Assembly: GCA_015061145.1 (NCBI GenBank)
Contig: SUXD01000026.1
Coordinates: forward strand, 1-35,559
Origin: Bacteroidales bacterium
GTDB taxonomy: Bacteria > Bacteroidota > Bacteroidia > Bacteroidales > Paludibacteraceae
DNA: 35,559 nt
Reading direction: 5' to 3'
In this document: one piece after another, positions 1 to 8,147 of the stretch
How the letters are laid out: each line of letters begins with the position of its first letter
Numbering within the stretch: the first letter of the stretch is position 1
Notes under the pieces: model-generated
What the model saw: the letters and a program-made list of their open reading frames with translations, nothing else
Database searches by the model: none
What the model was told of the DNA's origin: nothing
Translations under genes and position numbers: made by a program

Positions 1-1587
1 CTTGTCGTCCACCAGAATGAAGGCAGGGAAGTCCTCTACTTCTATCTTCCAAATGGCTTCCATGCCAAGTTCCGGATATTCCACACACTCGATGCTCTTG
101 ATATTGTTCTGTGCCAATATCGCAGCAGGACCGCCAATAGAGCCAAGATAGAAACCTCCGTGTTTTTTGCAAGCGTCGGTCACCGCCTGGCTGCGGTTGC
201 CTTTTGCCAGCATTATCATGCTGCCTCCATGGTCTTGGAATTCATCCACATAAGGGTCCATGCGGCCAGCGGTAGTCGGTCCCATCGAACCGCAAGGCAT
301 TCCTGCCGGAGTTTTGGCCGGACCTGCGTAATAAATGGAGTGATTTTTCAGATATTCAGGCATCGGTTCGCCAGCGTCGAGACGCGCTTTGATTTTGGCA
401 TGCGCAATGTCGCGTCCCACAATGATAGTGCCATTGAGGCTCAAGCGGGTGGCCACCGGATATTTGCTCAATTCTTTCAGAATGTCGGCCATAGGCTGAT
501 TCAAATTGATTTTCACAGCATCGCCTTCGCCTGCCTCACGCAAAGCTGTAGGAATAAGATTTCCCGGATTGTCGTCCATCTTTTCTATCCAGATTCCGTC
601 TTTATTAATCTTACATTTAATATTACGGTCGGCAGAGCAGCTCACGCCCAAACCGATAGGGCAACTTGCGCCATGACGCGGCAAGCGCACCACGCGTACG
701 TCGTGTGCCATATATTTTCCGCCGAACTGCGCCCCAAGGCCTATGTTATGCGCCTCTTCGAGCAAGCGTTTTTCCAGTTCTATGTCGCGGAATGCACGAC
801 CATACTCATTGCCTGACGTGGGCAACGAATCGTAGTAATGCGTCGAGGCGAGCTTCACTGTCAGCAGATTCTTCTCCGCCGATGTGCCGCCAATCACGAT
901 GGCGATATGATATGGAGGGCATGCTGCCGTTCCCAGCGATTTCATTTTTTCAACCAAGAAAGGAATCAGCGTGTCAGGGTTCTGGATACGCGCTTTCGTC
1001 TCCTGATACAAATATGTTTTGTTGGCCGATCCGCCTCCTTTTGTCACGCAAAGAAAGCGATACTCCATACCTTCTGTAGCCTCCAAGTCAATTTGGGCAG
1101 GAAGGTTGCACTTGGTATTCACCTCGTCGTACATATTCAGCGGCGCATTCTGCGAATAGCGCAAATTCTCTTCGGTATATGTTTTATAAACACCCAGCGA
1201 AAGGGCTTCTTCATCACAATAGCCGGTCCACACCTGCTGCCCTTTTTCTCCATGAATTATAGCAGTACCTGTATCTTGGCACAACGGCAGTTTTCCCTTA
1301 GCCGCCACTTCTGCGTTGCGCAAGAATGTGAGCGCCACATACTTATCGTTGTCGCTCGCTTCAGGGTCGTTCAGAATTTTCGCCACCTGCTCGTTGTGCG
1401 CACGGCGCAACAGGAAAGACACATCACGAAAGGCTGCATTCGCCATTTTAGTCAAACCTTCTTTTTCGATTTTCAGGATAGGTTTTCCTTCGAATTCCGA
1501 CACTGAAACATAATCCTTTGTCAATAAATAATATTCCGTTTCGTCTTTTCCGAGCGGGAACATCGGTTGGTAATGAAATTCTGCCAT
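1..1587 (-). CDS. Class I (iron-sulfur) fumarate hydratase, 3' end cut by window
   Basis: The minus-strand frame is open from ATG at 1587 to the window edge (529 codons) and reads [20 protein letters not shown]. It ends inside the usual C-terminus ([10 protein letters not shown]), so only a short tail is missing. Class I fumarases are cytoplasmic [4Fe-4S] enzymes that interconvert fumarate and malate. In anaerobic Bacteroidota they work in the reductive branch that makes succinate. Visible family marks are the cluster cysteine in LCQDTGT (about residue 103), [18 protein letters not shown], the [10 protein letters not shown] segment, and the C-terminal stretch with [18 protein letters not shown]. 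The N- and C-terminal fumarase domains are in one chain, as in FumA/FumB. It is preceded by a good -7 element and appears to be monocistronic at its 5' end. Confidence 0.95.
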   Translation of the reverse strand, partial: MAEFHYQPMFPLGKDETEYYLLTKDYVSVSEFEGKPILKIEKEGLTKMANAAFRDVSFLLRRAHNEQVAKILNDPEASDNDKYVALTFLRNAEVAAKGKLPLCQDTGTAIIHGEKGQQVWTGYCDEEALSLGVYKTYTEENLRYSQNAPLNMYDEVNTKCNLPAQIDLEATEGMEYRFLCVTKGGGSANKTYLYQETKARIQNPDTLIPFLVEKMKSLGTAACPPYHIAIVIGGTSAEKNLLTVKLASTHYYDSLPTSGNEYGRAFRDIELEKRLLEEAHNIGLGAQFGGKYMAHDVRVVRLPRHGASCPIGLGVSCSADRNIKCKINKDGIWIEKMDDNPGNLIPTALREAGEGDAVKINLNQPMADILKELSKYPVATRLSLNGTIIVGRDIAHAKIKARLDAGEPMPEYLKNHSIYYAGPAKTPAGMPCGSMGPTTAGRMDPYVDEFQDHGGSMIMLAKGNRSQAVTDACKKHGGFYLGSIGGPAAILAQNNIKSIECVEYPELGMEAIWKIEVEDFPAFILVDDK

Positions 1588-1616
1588 GTTTTTGTTTTTT
1601 ATGTTAAAGACATCTA

Positions 1617-1624
1617 CAAATGTA
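1617..1624 (-). promoter_or_regulatory. Bacteroidota -7 element for the fumarase gene
   Basis: On the minus strand this reads TACATTTG, matching TAnnTTTG, 29 bases before the fumarase ATG. A TTG lies 18 bases further upstream as a possible -33 element. This is a motif match only. Confidence 0.5.
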
Positions 1625-1744
1625 ATAAAAAGAAACAAGAAACAAGAAATAAGAATCGAGAAAATGGCGGCATTTAAGAAAAATCCAATTAAACATTCAT
1701 TTGCGTGACAAATCCATCCATTCTCACAAGTTATAGAAGTAACA

Positions 1745-1774
1745 AAAAAAGCGTATCGGCAGATACGCTTTTTT
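1745..1774 (-). terminator. Intrinsic terminator after the small lipoprotein gene
   Basis: A perfect hairpin pairs AAAAAAGCGTATC (1745-1757) with GATACGCTTTTTT (1762-1774) around a 4-base loop. It lies 22 bases beyond the lipoprotein stop and has a T run on the minus strand. The symmetric A and T tracts could also allow termination on the plus strand. Confidence 0.85.
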
Positions 1775-1796
1775 GGAAGAAATCAGTATTGACTGA

Positions 1797-2222
1797 TTAT
1801 TTAGCCAATTTTTTAGCGAGAGCGTCAGCAGCTTTGTTTGCGCCTTCTTTAGCAGCGTCTTTAGCAGCAGCTTCTGCTTTTTCTTTGATGCAGTTTTTGT
1901 AAGTTTTTTCCATTTCGTCGATGAACTTCTGGTTGTCTTTGTAAGCAGCATCAACTCCAGCGAAGATAGCATCGATGCAATCGTCGTTGACAGATTTTGT
2001 TTCAGAGTTGTAGCAGTTGCATTTTGCCAAACCTGCTTTCTGAGCAGCAGAAAGCAATTCTGCATCATCAACAACTACTTCTGCAGCCGGTTCAGCCACA
2101 ACTTCTTCTACTACTTCTTCTACAGCTTCAGCATTTTCTTCAGCTGCTTGTTTGTTGCCGCAAGATACGGCGAGGAGTGCTGCAAAAACAACGCCACCTA
2201 CAAGTACTAATGTTTTTTTCAT
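1797..2222 (-). CDS. Small acidic lipoprotein of unknown function
   Basis: This 141-aa protein starts at MKKTLVLVGG. An upstream in-frame ATG at 2267 would add 15 residues before the signal peptide and lies upstream of the likely promoter, so I chose 2222. The signal peptide ends in a lipobox (AVSC), giving a lipid-anchored Cys followed by GNKQAAEE. The next 30 residues are rich in Glu, Val and Ala. A central part carries four cysteines (KCNCYN, DDC, KNC), and the C-terminus is a Lys/Ala-rich amphipathic helix (KEGANKAADALAKKLAK). The cysteines could form two disulfides or bind metal. I recognise no named family. It stands alone between its own promoter and terminator. Confidence 0.85.
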   Translation of the reverse strand: MKKTLVLVGGVVFAALLAVSCGNKQAAEENAEAVEEVVEEVVAEPAAEVVVDDAELLSAAQKAGLAKCNCYNSETKSVNDDCIDAIFAGVDAAYKDNQKFIDEMEKTYKNCIKEKAEAAAKDAAKEGANKAADALAKKLAK

Positions 2223-2255
2223 TTTGTTTTTTAGTTTTAAAAATTTAAAATTGCA

Positions 2256-2263
2256 CAAAAGTA
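2256..2263 (-). promoter_or_regulatory. -7 element for the small lipoprotein gene
   Basis: The minus strand reads TACTTTTG (TAnnTTTG), 33 bases upstream of the chosen ATG at 2222 and just inside the intergenic space after the upstream dehydrogenase stop. It supports the shorter start. No clear -33 partner. Confidence 0.5.
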
Positions 2264-2272
2264 ACATTTATT

Positions 2273-3094
2273 TCAAAACGTTATCTTTTTTTCCAATATT
2301 TTTTCTGTTTGTGACCAAATTTCCGGCAACATCCCATGATTCAGCGCAGATTTCGGGAAAGCGACATTCTTTTCCCCTCTGAAAATTCGGCCAGAAAGTC
2401 CCGATTCCAAGGCTCGCATTGTAACCTCGGCCGCCTTCTCCGGACGCTTGATGAACGGGCGGAAAATAGCATCAGTTATAGGGTCGAACCAACGCTGCAT
2501 GGAAATCATGCCCGTGTCGACCACACCGGGATCGATGCCGCATACCCGGATGCCGCGCTCACGAAGACGTTTTTCCAGTTCTATTGTAAAAAGCAGAAGC
2601 GCCAGTTTAGAATCGCTGTAACGCGCCAAACGGAAATAATGTTTCGGTCCTTTGGCCAGAAAATCCTTTTTGACAGAGCCCAAACTTGTAGTGACCGATA
2701 CGGTATTCAGCACGCAAGAACCAGCTGAAAGGGAAGACAACAGTTTTCGGGTAAGCGCATAAACACCCACGAAATTCACGCCCATCGTCATTTCAAACCC
2801 GTCAGCCGTTTCGGCATAACACTTGCTCATCACCCCCGCATTGTTGATTAACGCCTCGATTTGCACACCTTCTGTTTTGACACGGTCAGCAATTTCTTCT
2901 ATTGACGAAAGATTCGCCAAATCGAGTGGCCAAAGACGCAAATCTGCAGCCGGGAATTCTGATTTTAGTTTTTCGAAAATAGGCGTCGCTTTCTGCATAT
3001 TACGACAAGCCATTATCACGTCACCGCCTTTCTGCAAGAGTTTTCGCGTGATTTCTGTTCCTATTCCGCCATTGGCGCCAGTTACGATATACAT
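2273..3094 (-). CDS. Short-chain dehydrogenase/reductase (retinol-dehydrogenase-like)
   Basis: This is a 273-aa SDR-fold oxidoreductase. The Rossmann glycine motif TGANGGIG is at residues 5-12, NNAG at 84-87, a serine-rich strand TVSVTTS near 131-137 and the catalytic YSDSK at 159-163, so the enzyme should be active with NAD(P)(H). ACRN after the second strand resembles NADP-preferring retinol dehydrogenase-like SDRs. The substrate cannot be inferred. It lies 129 bases downstream of a second SDR on the same strand. The two are different subfamilies rather than a recent duplication. The start is the ATG directly before the first beta strand, and the length is normal for the family. Confidence 0.9.
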   Translation of the reverse strand: MYIVTGANGGIGTEITRKLLQKGGDVIMACRNMQKATPIFEKLKSEFPAADLRLWPLDLANLSSIEEIADRVKTEGVQIEALINNAGVMSKCYAETADGFEMTMGVNFVGVYALTRKLLSSLSAGSCVLNTVSVTTSLGSVKKDFLAKGPKHYFRLARYSDSKLALLLFTIELEKRLRERGIRVCGIDPGVVDTGMISMQRWFDPITDAIFRPFIKRPEKAAEVTMRALESGLSGRIFRGEKNVAFPKSALNHGMLPEIWSQTEKILEKKITF

Positions 3095-3223
3095 AAATTT
3101 TGAATTGACATTAACATTGACGCAGACACAGACATCAAATCATTTCATACATCTGCACATCTATAAATAATACATTGTACAACATACATCATACATGACA
3201 ATCTTCAATTGTCCATCGACTTT

Positions 3224-4003
3224 TCATTTCTGAAAACAAGCGATTCTTTTCATGGCGAAGAAAACGACCCAATCAGGCAGATGTTTGATGAGCGGGACGA
3301 AGAAATAATTCAGCGTGCCAGGCATTGATTGTTTTTTGCCCTTAAACATCTTTTTCAACGCTATCTTCACCAGTTTTTCAGGCGGCATGGACACATGGAG
3401 CGCCACCGCCAGTTTGCGCAAGTTGGGAGCCAACCCGTAAAGTCCAGTATCTACCGCTCCCGGGCAAATGGCAGTCACCGTTACGCCATGCGGTTTCAGC
3501 TCGTACCACATCGAGCGGCTGAAATTAAGGATATACGCCTTGCTGGCATTGTAGCACTGTATGCCCGGCATCGCCATCCATGCACTCATCGAACTCATGT
3601 TGAGAATATAGCCATGCCCGCGGCGCTGCATGTCGGCGGCAAAAAGGCGGCACATGTTCGTCACGGTACGGATATGCAGATGCAACATCAGATTCACGCG
3701 GCTCTCGGCTGTATCGACAAGGTCATTGAAGAAAAAAACGCCCGCATTGTTGACGAGCACCTCAACCTCCAGATGATTCTCTTGACAATACTGATACAAC
3801 TCGCCTGGTGCCTCGAGCGTAGAAAGGTCTTTGTACAGCGCTATCGCTTTCACCCCATATTTTGCGGCTATATCGTCGGCCGTTTCTCTAATTTCTTTCT
3901 CCTGATTGCTCACTAAAAGCAAATCGTAATGATAATACGACGCCAAACGATGGGCATACATCAACCCGATGCCCGAACTGGCTCCTGTAACAAGTGCTAA
4001 CAT
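3224..4003 (-). CDS. Short-chain dehydrogenase/reductase (classical SDR)
   Basis: This is a 259-aa SDR with TGASSGIG at residues 6-13, NNAG at 85-88, the catalytic serine in NMSSMS (136-140) and YNASK at 151-155. ICPGAVDTG follows the active-site helix, as in classical SDRs. The last 40 residues are hydrophobic (NYFFVPLIKHLPDWVVFFAMKR) and could lie against the membrane. The substrate is unknown. The gene is divergent from a small membrane-protein gene, and the -7 elements of both lie within 30 bases in the shared intergenic region. Confidence 0.9.
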   Translation of the reverse strand: MLALVTGASSGIGLMYAHRLASYYHYDLLLVSNQEKEIRETADDIAAKYGVKAIALYKDLSTLEAPGELYQYCQENHLEVEVLVNNAGVFFFNDLVDTAESRVNLMLHLHIRTVTNMCRLFAADMQRRGHGYILNMSSMSAWMAMPGIQCYNASKAYILNFSRSMWYELKPHGVTVTAICPGAVDTGLYGLAPNLRKLAVALHVSMPPEKLVKIALKKMFKGKKQSMPGTLNYFFVPLIKHLPDWVVFFAMKRIACFQK

Positions 4004-4035
4004 TCGTTCTGAAAAATTTCACAATAAACAATGTA

Positions 4036-4043
4036 CAAAAATA
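4036..4043 (-). promoter_or_regulatory. -7 element for the minus-strand SDR gene
   Basis: The minus strand reads TATTTTTG, 32 bases upstream of the SDR start at 4003. It faces away from the plus-strand element at 4057-4064, so RNA polymerase would be expected to compete for the two sites. Confidence 0.45.
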
Positions 4044-4056
4044 GAAAAAGAATCGT

Positions 4057-4064
4057 TACCTTTG
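4057..4064 (+). promoter_or_regulatory. -7 element for the 4096 gene
   Basis: TACCTTTG lies 31 bases upstream of the ATG at 4096. It is an exact TAnnTTTG match in the form seen several times in this window. It probably drives the membrane-protein and SIMPL genes. Confidence 0.55.
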
Positions 4065-4095
4065 GTGATGAATCAAAATAAAAACTATAGACATT

Positions 4096-4503
4096 ATGGA
4101 AAATCTTCGTATCAACGAAAAAATCAAACAGAACTTGCTTACTGGTGCAAAATGGCTGAAATTTCTCATTGTATTGGCTTGTGTCATTATGGTATTGTAT
4201 TTCATTCTTGCCATTTTCAGCTGTTTCTTTCCAAACAACAGCACAGGGCTGTCAGGACTGGCGCTCGCTTTTATTTATCTGCTAGTGATAGCGCTTTACA
4301 TCTATCCACTGAAAAAAAGCTTCGAACTAGTGCGGAACATACGCTCCTCGATGAACAACGGCGACCAAGACTCGCTGGACCAGGCCGCCGAGAACTTTTG
4401 TTCAATACTCAAATACACTGGAATTCTGACTATTCTCAGCATTATTTTCAGCATTATATTCATTATTATCATGCTGATAGTGACTGCTACCGTTCTTGCA
4501 TGA
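4096..4503 (+). CDS. Small integral membrane protein (DUF5362-like)
   Basis: This is a 135-aa protein with three hydrophobic blocks (about 19-45, 52-74 and 105-133), separated by a polar stretch carrying SFELVRNIRSSMNNGDQDSLDQAAENF. The charged segment between the second and third blocks recurs in a Bacteroidota family I remember as DUF5362. That assignment is from memory and unverified. The function is unknown. The next gene, a SIMPL-domain protein, starts 22 bases after this stop, so the two are probably co-transcribed. Confidence 0.75.
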   Translation: MENLRINEKIKQNLLTGAKWLKFLIVLACVIMVLYFILAIFSCFFPNNSTGLSGLALAFIYLLVIALYIYPLKKSFELVRNIRSSMNNGDQDSLDQAAENFCSILKYTGILTILSIIFSIIFIIIMLIVTATVLA

Positions 4504-4525
4504 TTTACGAAAAAATATACCAATT

Positions 4526-5227
4526 ATGAAAGATTTGAAAATTGAGGCGATTATCATCGCCATTGGGTTGATTGGACTCGGAGTATGCCTATATGGAGGC
4601 ATCAGCAAATTTGTGAACAAAGACCGCATTGTGAATGTGAAAGGCCTCGCCGAAATGGAAGTGAAAGCCAACAAGGTGACATGGCCAATACAATTCAAAG
4701 AAACCGGCAACGACCTGCCCACCATGTACCAAAGCATTGACAATACCACCCGCACTGTGAAAGAGTTTCTGACAGGGAAAGGAATTGACGAAAACGAAAT
4801 TGCCGTCGGCGCACCAAAAGTGACAGACAAATTCGCCAACGAATACAACAATTTTCAGCATGTGCAAGAACGCTACATCATCAGCTGCATCATCACCGTA
4901 TCGACCGACAAGGTAGATTTGGTACGCACACTTATCGGACAGCAGAGCGAGCTGCTGAAGAAAGGCGTGGCCTTGGTGGGCGACTCATGGGAAAACCCTA
5001 CCACCTACGAATTCACAGGACTGAACGACGTGAAACCGCAAATGATAGAAGAAGCCACAAAAAATGCGCGACTGGCAGCCGAGAAATTCGCCAAAGACTC
5101 CAACAGCAAACTGGGCGAGATTTGCAATGCCAGCCAAGGGCAATTCACCATCAGCGACCGCGACAGCTACACACCACACATCAAAAACTTGCGAGTGGTG
5201 ACCACCATCAGCTATCAGCTCAACTGA
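4526..5227 (+). CDS. SIMPL-domain (DUF541, YggE-like) membrane-anchored protein
   Basis: This 233-aa protein starts at MKDLKIEAIIIAIGLIGLG. An in-frame ATG at 4496 would overlap the previous gene and add ten polar residues before the anchor, so 4526 is preferred. Residues 6-24 form an N-terminal membrane anchor. The rest fits the SIMPL fold: VNVKGLAEMEVKANKVTWPIQF, then a DVxPQM-type segment (NDVKPQMIEEATKNARLAAEKFA) and a C-terminal strand RVVTTISYQL. Family members (YggE, BP26/OMP28) sit in the periplasm or outer membrane and are linked to oxidative-stress tolerance without a known reaction. Confidence 0.85.
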   Translation: MKDLKIEAIIIAIGLIGLGVCLYGGISKFVNKDRIVNVKGLAEMEVKANKVTWPIQFKETGNDLPTMYQSIDNTTRTVKEFLTGKGIDENEIAVGAPKVTDKFANEYNNFQHVQERYIISCIITVSTDKVDLVRTLIGQQSELLKKGVALVGDSWENPTTYEFTGLNDVKPQMIEEATKNARLAAEKFAKDSNSKLGEICNASQGQFTISDRDSYTPHIKNLRVVTTISYQLN

Positions 5228-5245
5228 TGACATGCGACGTTACAA

Positions 5246-5280
5246 TTCAAAGCAGCTTTAGCCTCTAAAGTTGCTTTGAA
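5246..5280 (+). terminator. Long hairpin between the SIMPL and TIGR04076 genes
   Basis: Bases 5246-5261 pair with 5265-5280 over 16 positions with one G-T wobble and only a 3-base loop. No T tract follows (CTTATAACC), so it may be a weak terminator, an mRNA-stabilising stem or an attenuator rather than a classical intrinsic terminator. Confidence 0.55.
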
Positions 5281-5297
5281 CTTATAACCATTCGCCA

Positions 5298-5603
5298 ATG
5301 AAAAAAGTAAAAATCACGGCTATACGCCAAAGCGTCTATCACGACTTGATGGAGAAATACGAAAACCCCATTGAACACACCTGCGATGTGTACACTGGGC
5401 AGCAATGGATTTCCATAGATGGCGAATGCCCCAAAGGGTTGTGCCCGTCGGCATGGGAGGCAATGCAGAAATTTGTGCAGTCGTTGGCACTGGGCGAAGG
5501 AAATTTTTACGACGGCTGGATGCAAAATCCGATGAGCGCCATGATAAGCTGCAACGACGGATTCCGTCCCTTCAGTTTTTATATTGAGGCAATAGACGAG
5601 TGA
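5298..5603 (+). CDS. TIGR04076 family protein
   Basis: This 101-aa protein starts MKKVKITAIRQSVYHDLMEKYENP and ends near DGFRPFSFYIEAID. The cysteines in HTCDVY, GECPKGLCPSAW and ISCNDGFRP are at the positions expected for the small TIGR04076 family. A conserved Cys set in so small a protein suggests metal binding or redox chemistry, but no function is established. It is followed 19 bases later by the EamA permease gene on the same strand. Confidence 0.8.
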   Translation: MKKVKITAIRQSVYHDLMEKYENPIEHTCDVYTGQQWISIDGECPKGLCPSAWEAMQKFVQSLALGEGNFYDGWMQNPMSAMISCNDGFRPFSFYIEAIDE

Positions 5604-5622
5604 AAAAGAAAATCCAAATGAC

Positions 5623-6651
5623 ATGAAAGAAACCTTTATCGCCGTTGTGTATGCGTTGGCAGCCGCCGCACTATACGCCATCAACATACCGTGTTCCAAG
5701 ATGCTGCTGACGGAAGTCCCGCCAGTCTTTATGGCAGGACTGCTTTATCTTGGCGCAGGAATCGGAGTCGGGTTGCTGTGGCTTTTCCATCACAAAAATG
5801 AAAATCCGAATGAACGCCTTGACAAATCCGATTTGCCATATACCATTGGGATGGTGCTGCTTGACATTGCCGCACCCATTTTTCTGATGACGGGCATCAA
5901 ATACGGAACGTCGTCGAATGCGTCGTTGCTTGGCAATTTTGAAATTGTCGCAACTGCACTTATCGCCCTCTTGATATTCAAAGAGCGTATAAGTTGGCGG
6001 CTATGGACAGCCATTTTTCTGATTACGGTTTCGAGCATGATTCTCACATACGACGGCACCGACGGATTTGGGTTTTCCATCGGTTCGGTTTTGGTGTTGT
6101 GCGCCACCGCCTGCTGGGGACTGGAGAACAACTGTACCCGACGTATTTCCAAGAAAAGCACCTATCAGATTGTCACCATCAAAGGATTGTGTTCAGGTAT
6201 TGGGGCGATGGTGATTGCAGTGGTGACAGGAGAAAACTTCTATGCTCTCAAATACATTCCTTTGGTTCTATTGTTGGGCTTTGTGGCTTACGGGCTGAGC
6301 ATTTTCACCTATATCCGTGCACAAAAGACACTTGGAGCAGCCAAAACAAGTGCCTATTATTCAATTGCACCGTTTATTGGTGTGTTTTTGGCATTTGCGT
6401 TTTTGGGCGAGGCACTTTCAGCACAATATGTCGTAGCACTTTTGGTGATGATTGTCGGCACATTGTTCATTGTCTATGATACACTTGTCCGCTCGCACAC
6501 ACATGAACATTCACACACGTTTACACACAGCCACAACGGCATTGCACATTCACATACCATCACTCACACACATAAACACAACCATATTTCCAACGATGAC
6601 ATTCACGAACATCATCATCGTGCTGATGAGTTGGATGAGTGTGTCTTTTAA
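5623..6651 (+). CDS. EamA/DMT-family permease with histidine-rich C-terminal tail
   Basis: This is a 342-aa protein. About ten membrane segments fill residues 1-288 in the two-EamA-repeat layout: repeat one starts with AAAALYAINIPCSKMLL, repeat two begins near GSVLVLCATACWGLENN, and FKERIS and FLGEALS sit at the equivalent repeat ends. EamA proteins export or import small metabolites, and the substrate is unpredictable here. The last 53 residues are a soluble tail with 16 histidines in HxH patterns (HTHEHSH, THTHKHNH, HEHHH), likely to bind Zn, Ni or Co. The tail suggests metal-sensitive transport or metal buffering. The exported amidohydrolase gene follows 19 bases later. Confidence 0.9.
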   Translation: MKETFIAVVYALAAAALYAINIPCSKMLLTEVPPVFMAGLLYLGAGIGVGLLWLFHHKNENPNERLDKSDLPYTIGMVLLDIAAPIFLMTGIKYGTSSNASLLGNFEIVATALIALLIFKERISWRLWTAIFLITVSSMILTYDGTDGFGFSIGSVLVLCATACWGLENNCTRRISKKSTYQIVTIKGLCSGIGAMVIAVVTGENFYALKYIPLVLLLGFVAYGLSIFTYIRAQKTLGAAKTSAYYSIAPFIGVFLAFAFLGEALSAQYVVALLVMIVGTLFIVYDTLVRSHTHEHSHTFTHSHNGIAHSHTITHTHKHNHISNDDIHEHHHRADELDECVF

Positions 6652-6670
6652 CGGCAAAACAGAATTGATA

Positions 6671-8023
6671 ATGAAAAAATTACTCGCATTCATATTTTTA
6701 ATCATGTCAGCAGAAATAACTATATCTCAGAAAGTTATCGATGTGCACTCACACCTGATTACAGACGATTTCGTATCGGCGTTGAAACAAGAGAACCGTT
6801 TTTTGGACGAAGGTTTTCCATTGCCAAAATACGATGTAAATCAACATATTAAGTGGATGGACGACAACAACGTGTCAACTTCTGTGCTGACATTAGCTGC
6901 TCCACAGCCAGCATCTGCTGATGTAGTAAGAAAGGCAAACGAGGCTGCGGCACGCATAAAGGCAGAGCACCCCGGGCGTTTCCTTTTTTGCGCCGCTTTG
7001 CCGTTGCCCGATGTTGATGCGGCTGTGAAAGAAGCCATTTACGCACTCGACATTCTCAAAGCCAACGGCATAAAACTTGCCACCAACGTTGCGGGGCAAT
7101 ATCTCGGCGCGCCCGAACTCGACACGCTTTTCTCGGTGCTCAACAGCCGTAAAGCCGTTGTCATTCTGCATCCGCACCGTCCTGAACCTATCAACAAGCA
7201 AGTGATGCAACAAACGCCGCTCGCTATGCAGGAGTACCTTTCGGAAACTACCCGTGCCGTTGCTAATCTGTTCAGCCGCAATGTTTTGGCTCGTTACCCG
7301 AATGTAAAGATTGTGATTCCGCACTGTGGCGCCTATCTGCCGCTTGCCGTGCCAAGGATGAAATCGCTCACCGCCGTGATGCAGGCCAACAAACTCGTGG
7401 GTGAAATCGATTGGCAGGCGAATCTCAATTCGCTATATTTCGACCTTGCAGGTGCCCATTCGCCCGAGGTTATCCGTATGATGCTGACAATCACCACGCC
7501 CGAGCATATTCTCTACGGGTCCGACTATCCGTATGTTGCCCCGCAAGTGCTGACGGCAGGTCTCGAGCGAATGAGAAAGTATCTCACCGAAACACCCGAC
7601 CTTGCGGCATACAAGGATATGTTTCTCTATCAAAACGCCGAACGCCTGTTCGGACTTTCCGACGGCTCTCTTACCACCGAAGCTAAGCCTTACGGCGATA
7701 TGATTGTCCGCATTGCCGAAATTGAGGTTTATCCCGAATATCTGAGCGAATACCTTGCGTATGCCTCCGAGGTTGACCGCCTGTCGGTGGAGCGTGAGCC
7801 AGGCGTTATCTGTCTGTTCCCGATGCAAGACCCAGCCGACTCGTGCCAAATCCGCATTCTCGAAATCTACGCCAACGACGCCGTCTATCAGGCCCACCTG
7901 AAAACCGACCATTTCCAAAAATACAAACAAGGCACGCTCCACATGGTGAAAAACCTGAACCTCAAGACCATGGATCCGCTGGACAAGGAGATGATGAAAG
8001 CGATATTCGGGAAGATGAGGTGA
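6671..8023 (+). CDS. Exported amidohydrolase (ACMSD-like) fused to an ABM-type domain
   Basis: This 450-aa protein starts at MKKLLAFIFLIMSAEITISQK. The frame is open back to 6452, but that part overlaps the permease in another frame and would bury the signal peptide. Residues 1-20 look like a signal peptide. Residues 23-330 match the amidohydrolase-2 family of ACMSD-like decarboxylases/hydrolases: metal-binding VHSH (H26, H28), LHPHRPEP, IPHCGAYLP (about 218) and the late aspartate in YGSDYPY. Residues about 345-440 (MIVRIAEIEVYPEYLSEYLAY ... LEIYANDAVYQAHLKTDHF) match the antibiotic-biosynthesis-monooxygenase ferredoxin-like fold. The fusion suggests processing of an aromatic or quinone-like compound outside the cytoplasm. 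The substrate is unknown. Confidence 0.9.
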   Translation: MKKLLAFIFLIMSAEITISQKVIDVHSHLITDDFVSALKQENRFLDEGFPLPKYDVNQHIKWMDDNNVSTSVLTLAAPQPASADVVRKANEAAARIKAEHPGRFLFCAALPLPDVDAAVKEAIYALDILKANGIKLATNVAGQYLGAPELDTLFSVLNSRKAVVILHPHRPEPINKQVMQQTPLAMQEYLSETTRAVANLFSRNVLARYPNVKIVIPHCGAYLPLAVPRMKSLTAVMQANKLVGEIDWQANLNSLYFDLAGAHSPEVIRMMLTITTPEHILYGSDYPYVAPQVLTAGLERMRKYLTETPDLAAYKDMFLYQNAERLFGLSDGSLTTEAKPYGDMIVRIAEIEVYPEYLSEYLAYASEVDRLSVEREPGVICLFPMQDPADSCQIRILEIYANDAVYQAHLKTDHFQKYKQGTLHMVKNLNLKTMDPLDKEMMKAIFGKMR

Positions 8024-8069
8024 GAATTATGATTCTCTTGAAGATTCCTTTATGTTGAAAAAAAACACC

Positions 8070-8098
8070 AAAAAAGGTTGTAATGTTATAACCTTTTT
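8070..8098 (+). terminator. Terminator hairpin after the amidohydrolase gene
   Basis: AAAAAGGTT pairs with AACCTTTTT around a 10-base loop, 47 bases beyond the amidohydrolase stop. The T run is part of the stem. It sits immediately upstream of the Fic promoter. Confidence 0.7.
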
Positions 8099-8111
8099 GG
8101 CAAACATTCTA

Positions 8112-8119
8112 TATCTTTG
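8112..8119 (+). promoter_or_regulatory. -7 element for the Fic gene
   Basis: TATCTTTG (TAnnTTTG) lies 28 bases before the Fic ATG and just past the hairpin at 8070-8098. No clear -33 partner. Confidence 0.5.
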
Positions 8120-8147
8120 TGGCGTTAATTAATATTTTTGTGGTCGT

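Noticed and set aside
160-1513. Several plus-strand ORFs of 65-222 codons
   Set aside because: They lie opposite the fumarase gene, carry no family motifs and overlap each other in different frames.
1997-2248. Plus-strand ORF rich in Gln and Leu
   Set aside because: It is the antisense of the acidic Glu/Ala-rich lipoprotein gene.
3095-3223. ACATC-rich low-complexity stretch as a repeat or CRISPR-like element
   Set aside because: There are no regular repeats or spacers. It is only simple-sequence AT-rich intergenic DNA.
6452-6670. Possible 73-residue N-terminal extension of the amidohydrolase
   Set aside because: It overlaps the permease's His-rich tail in another frame, and a normal signal peptide starts at 6671.
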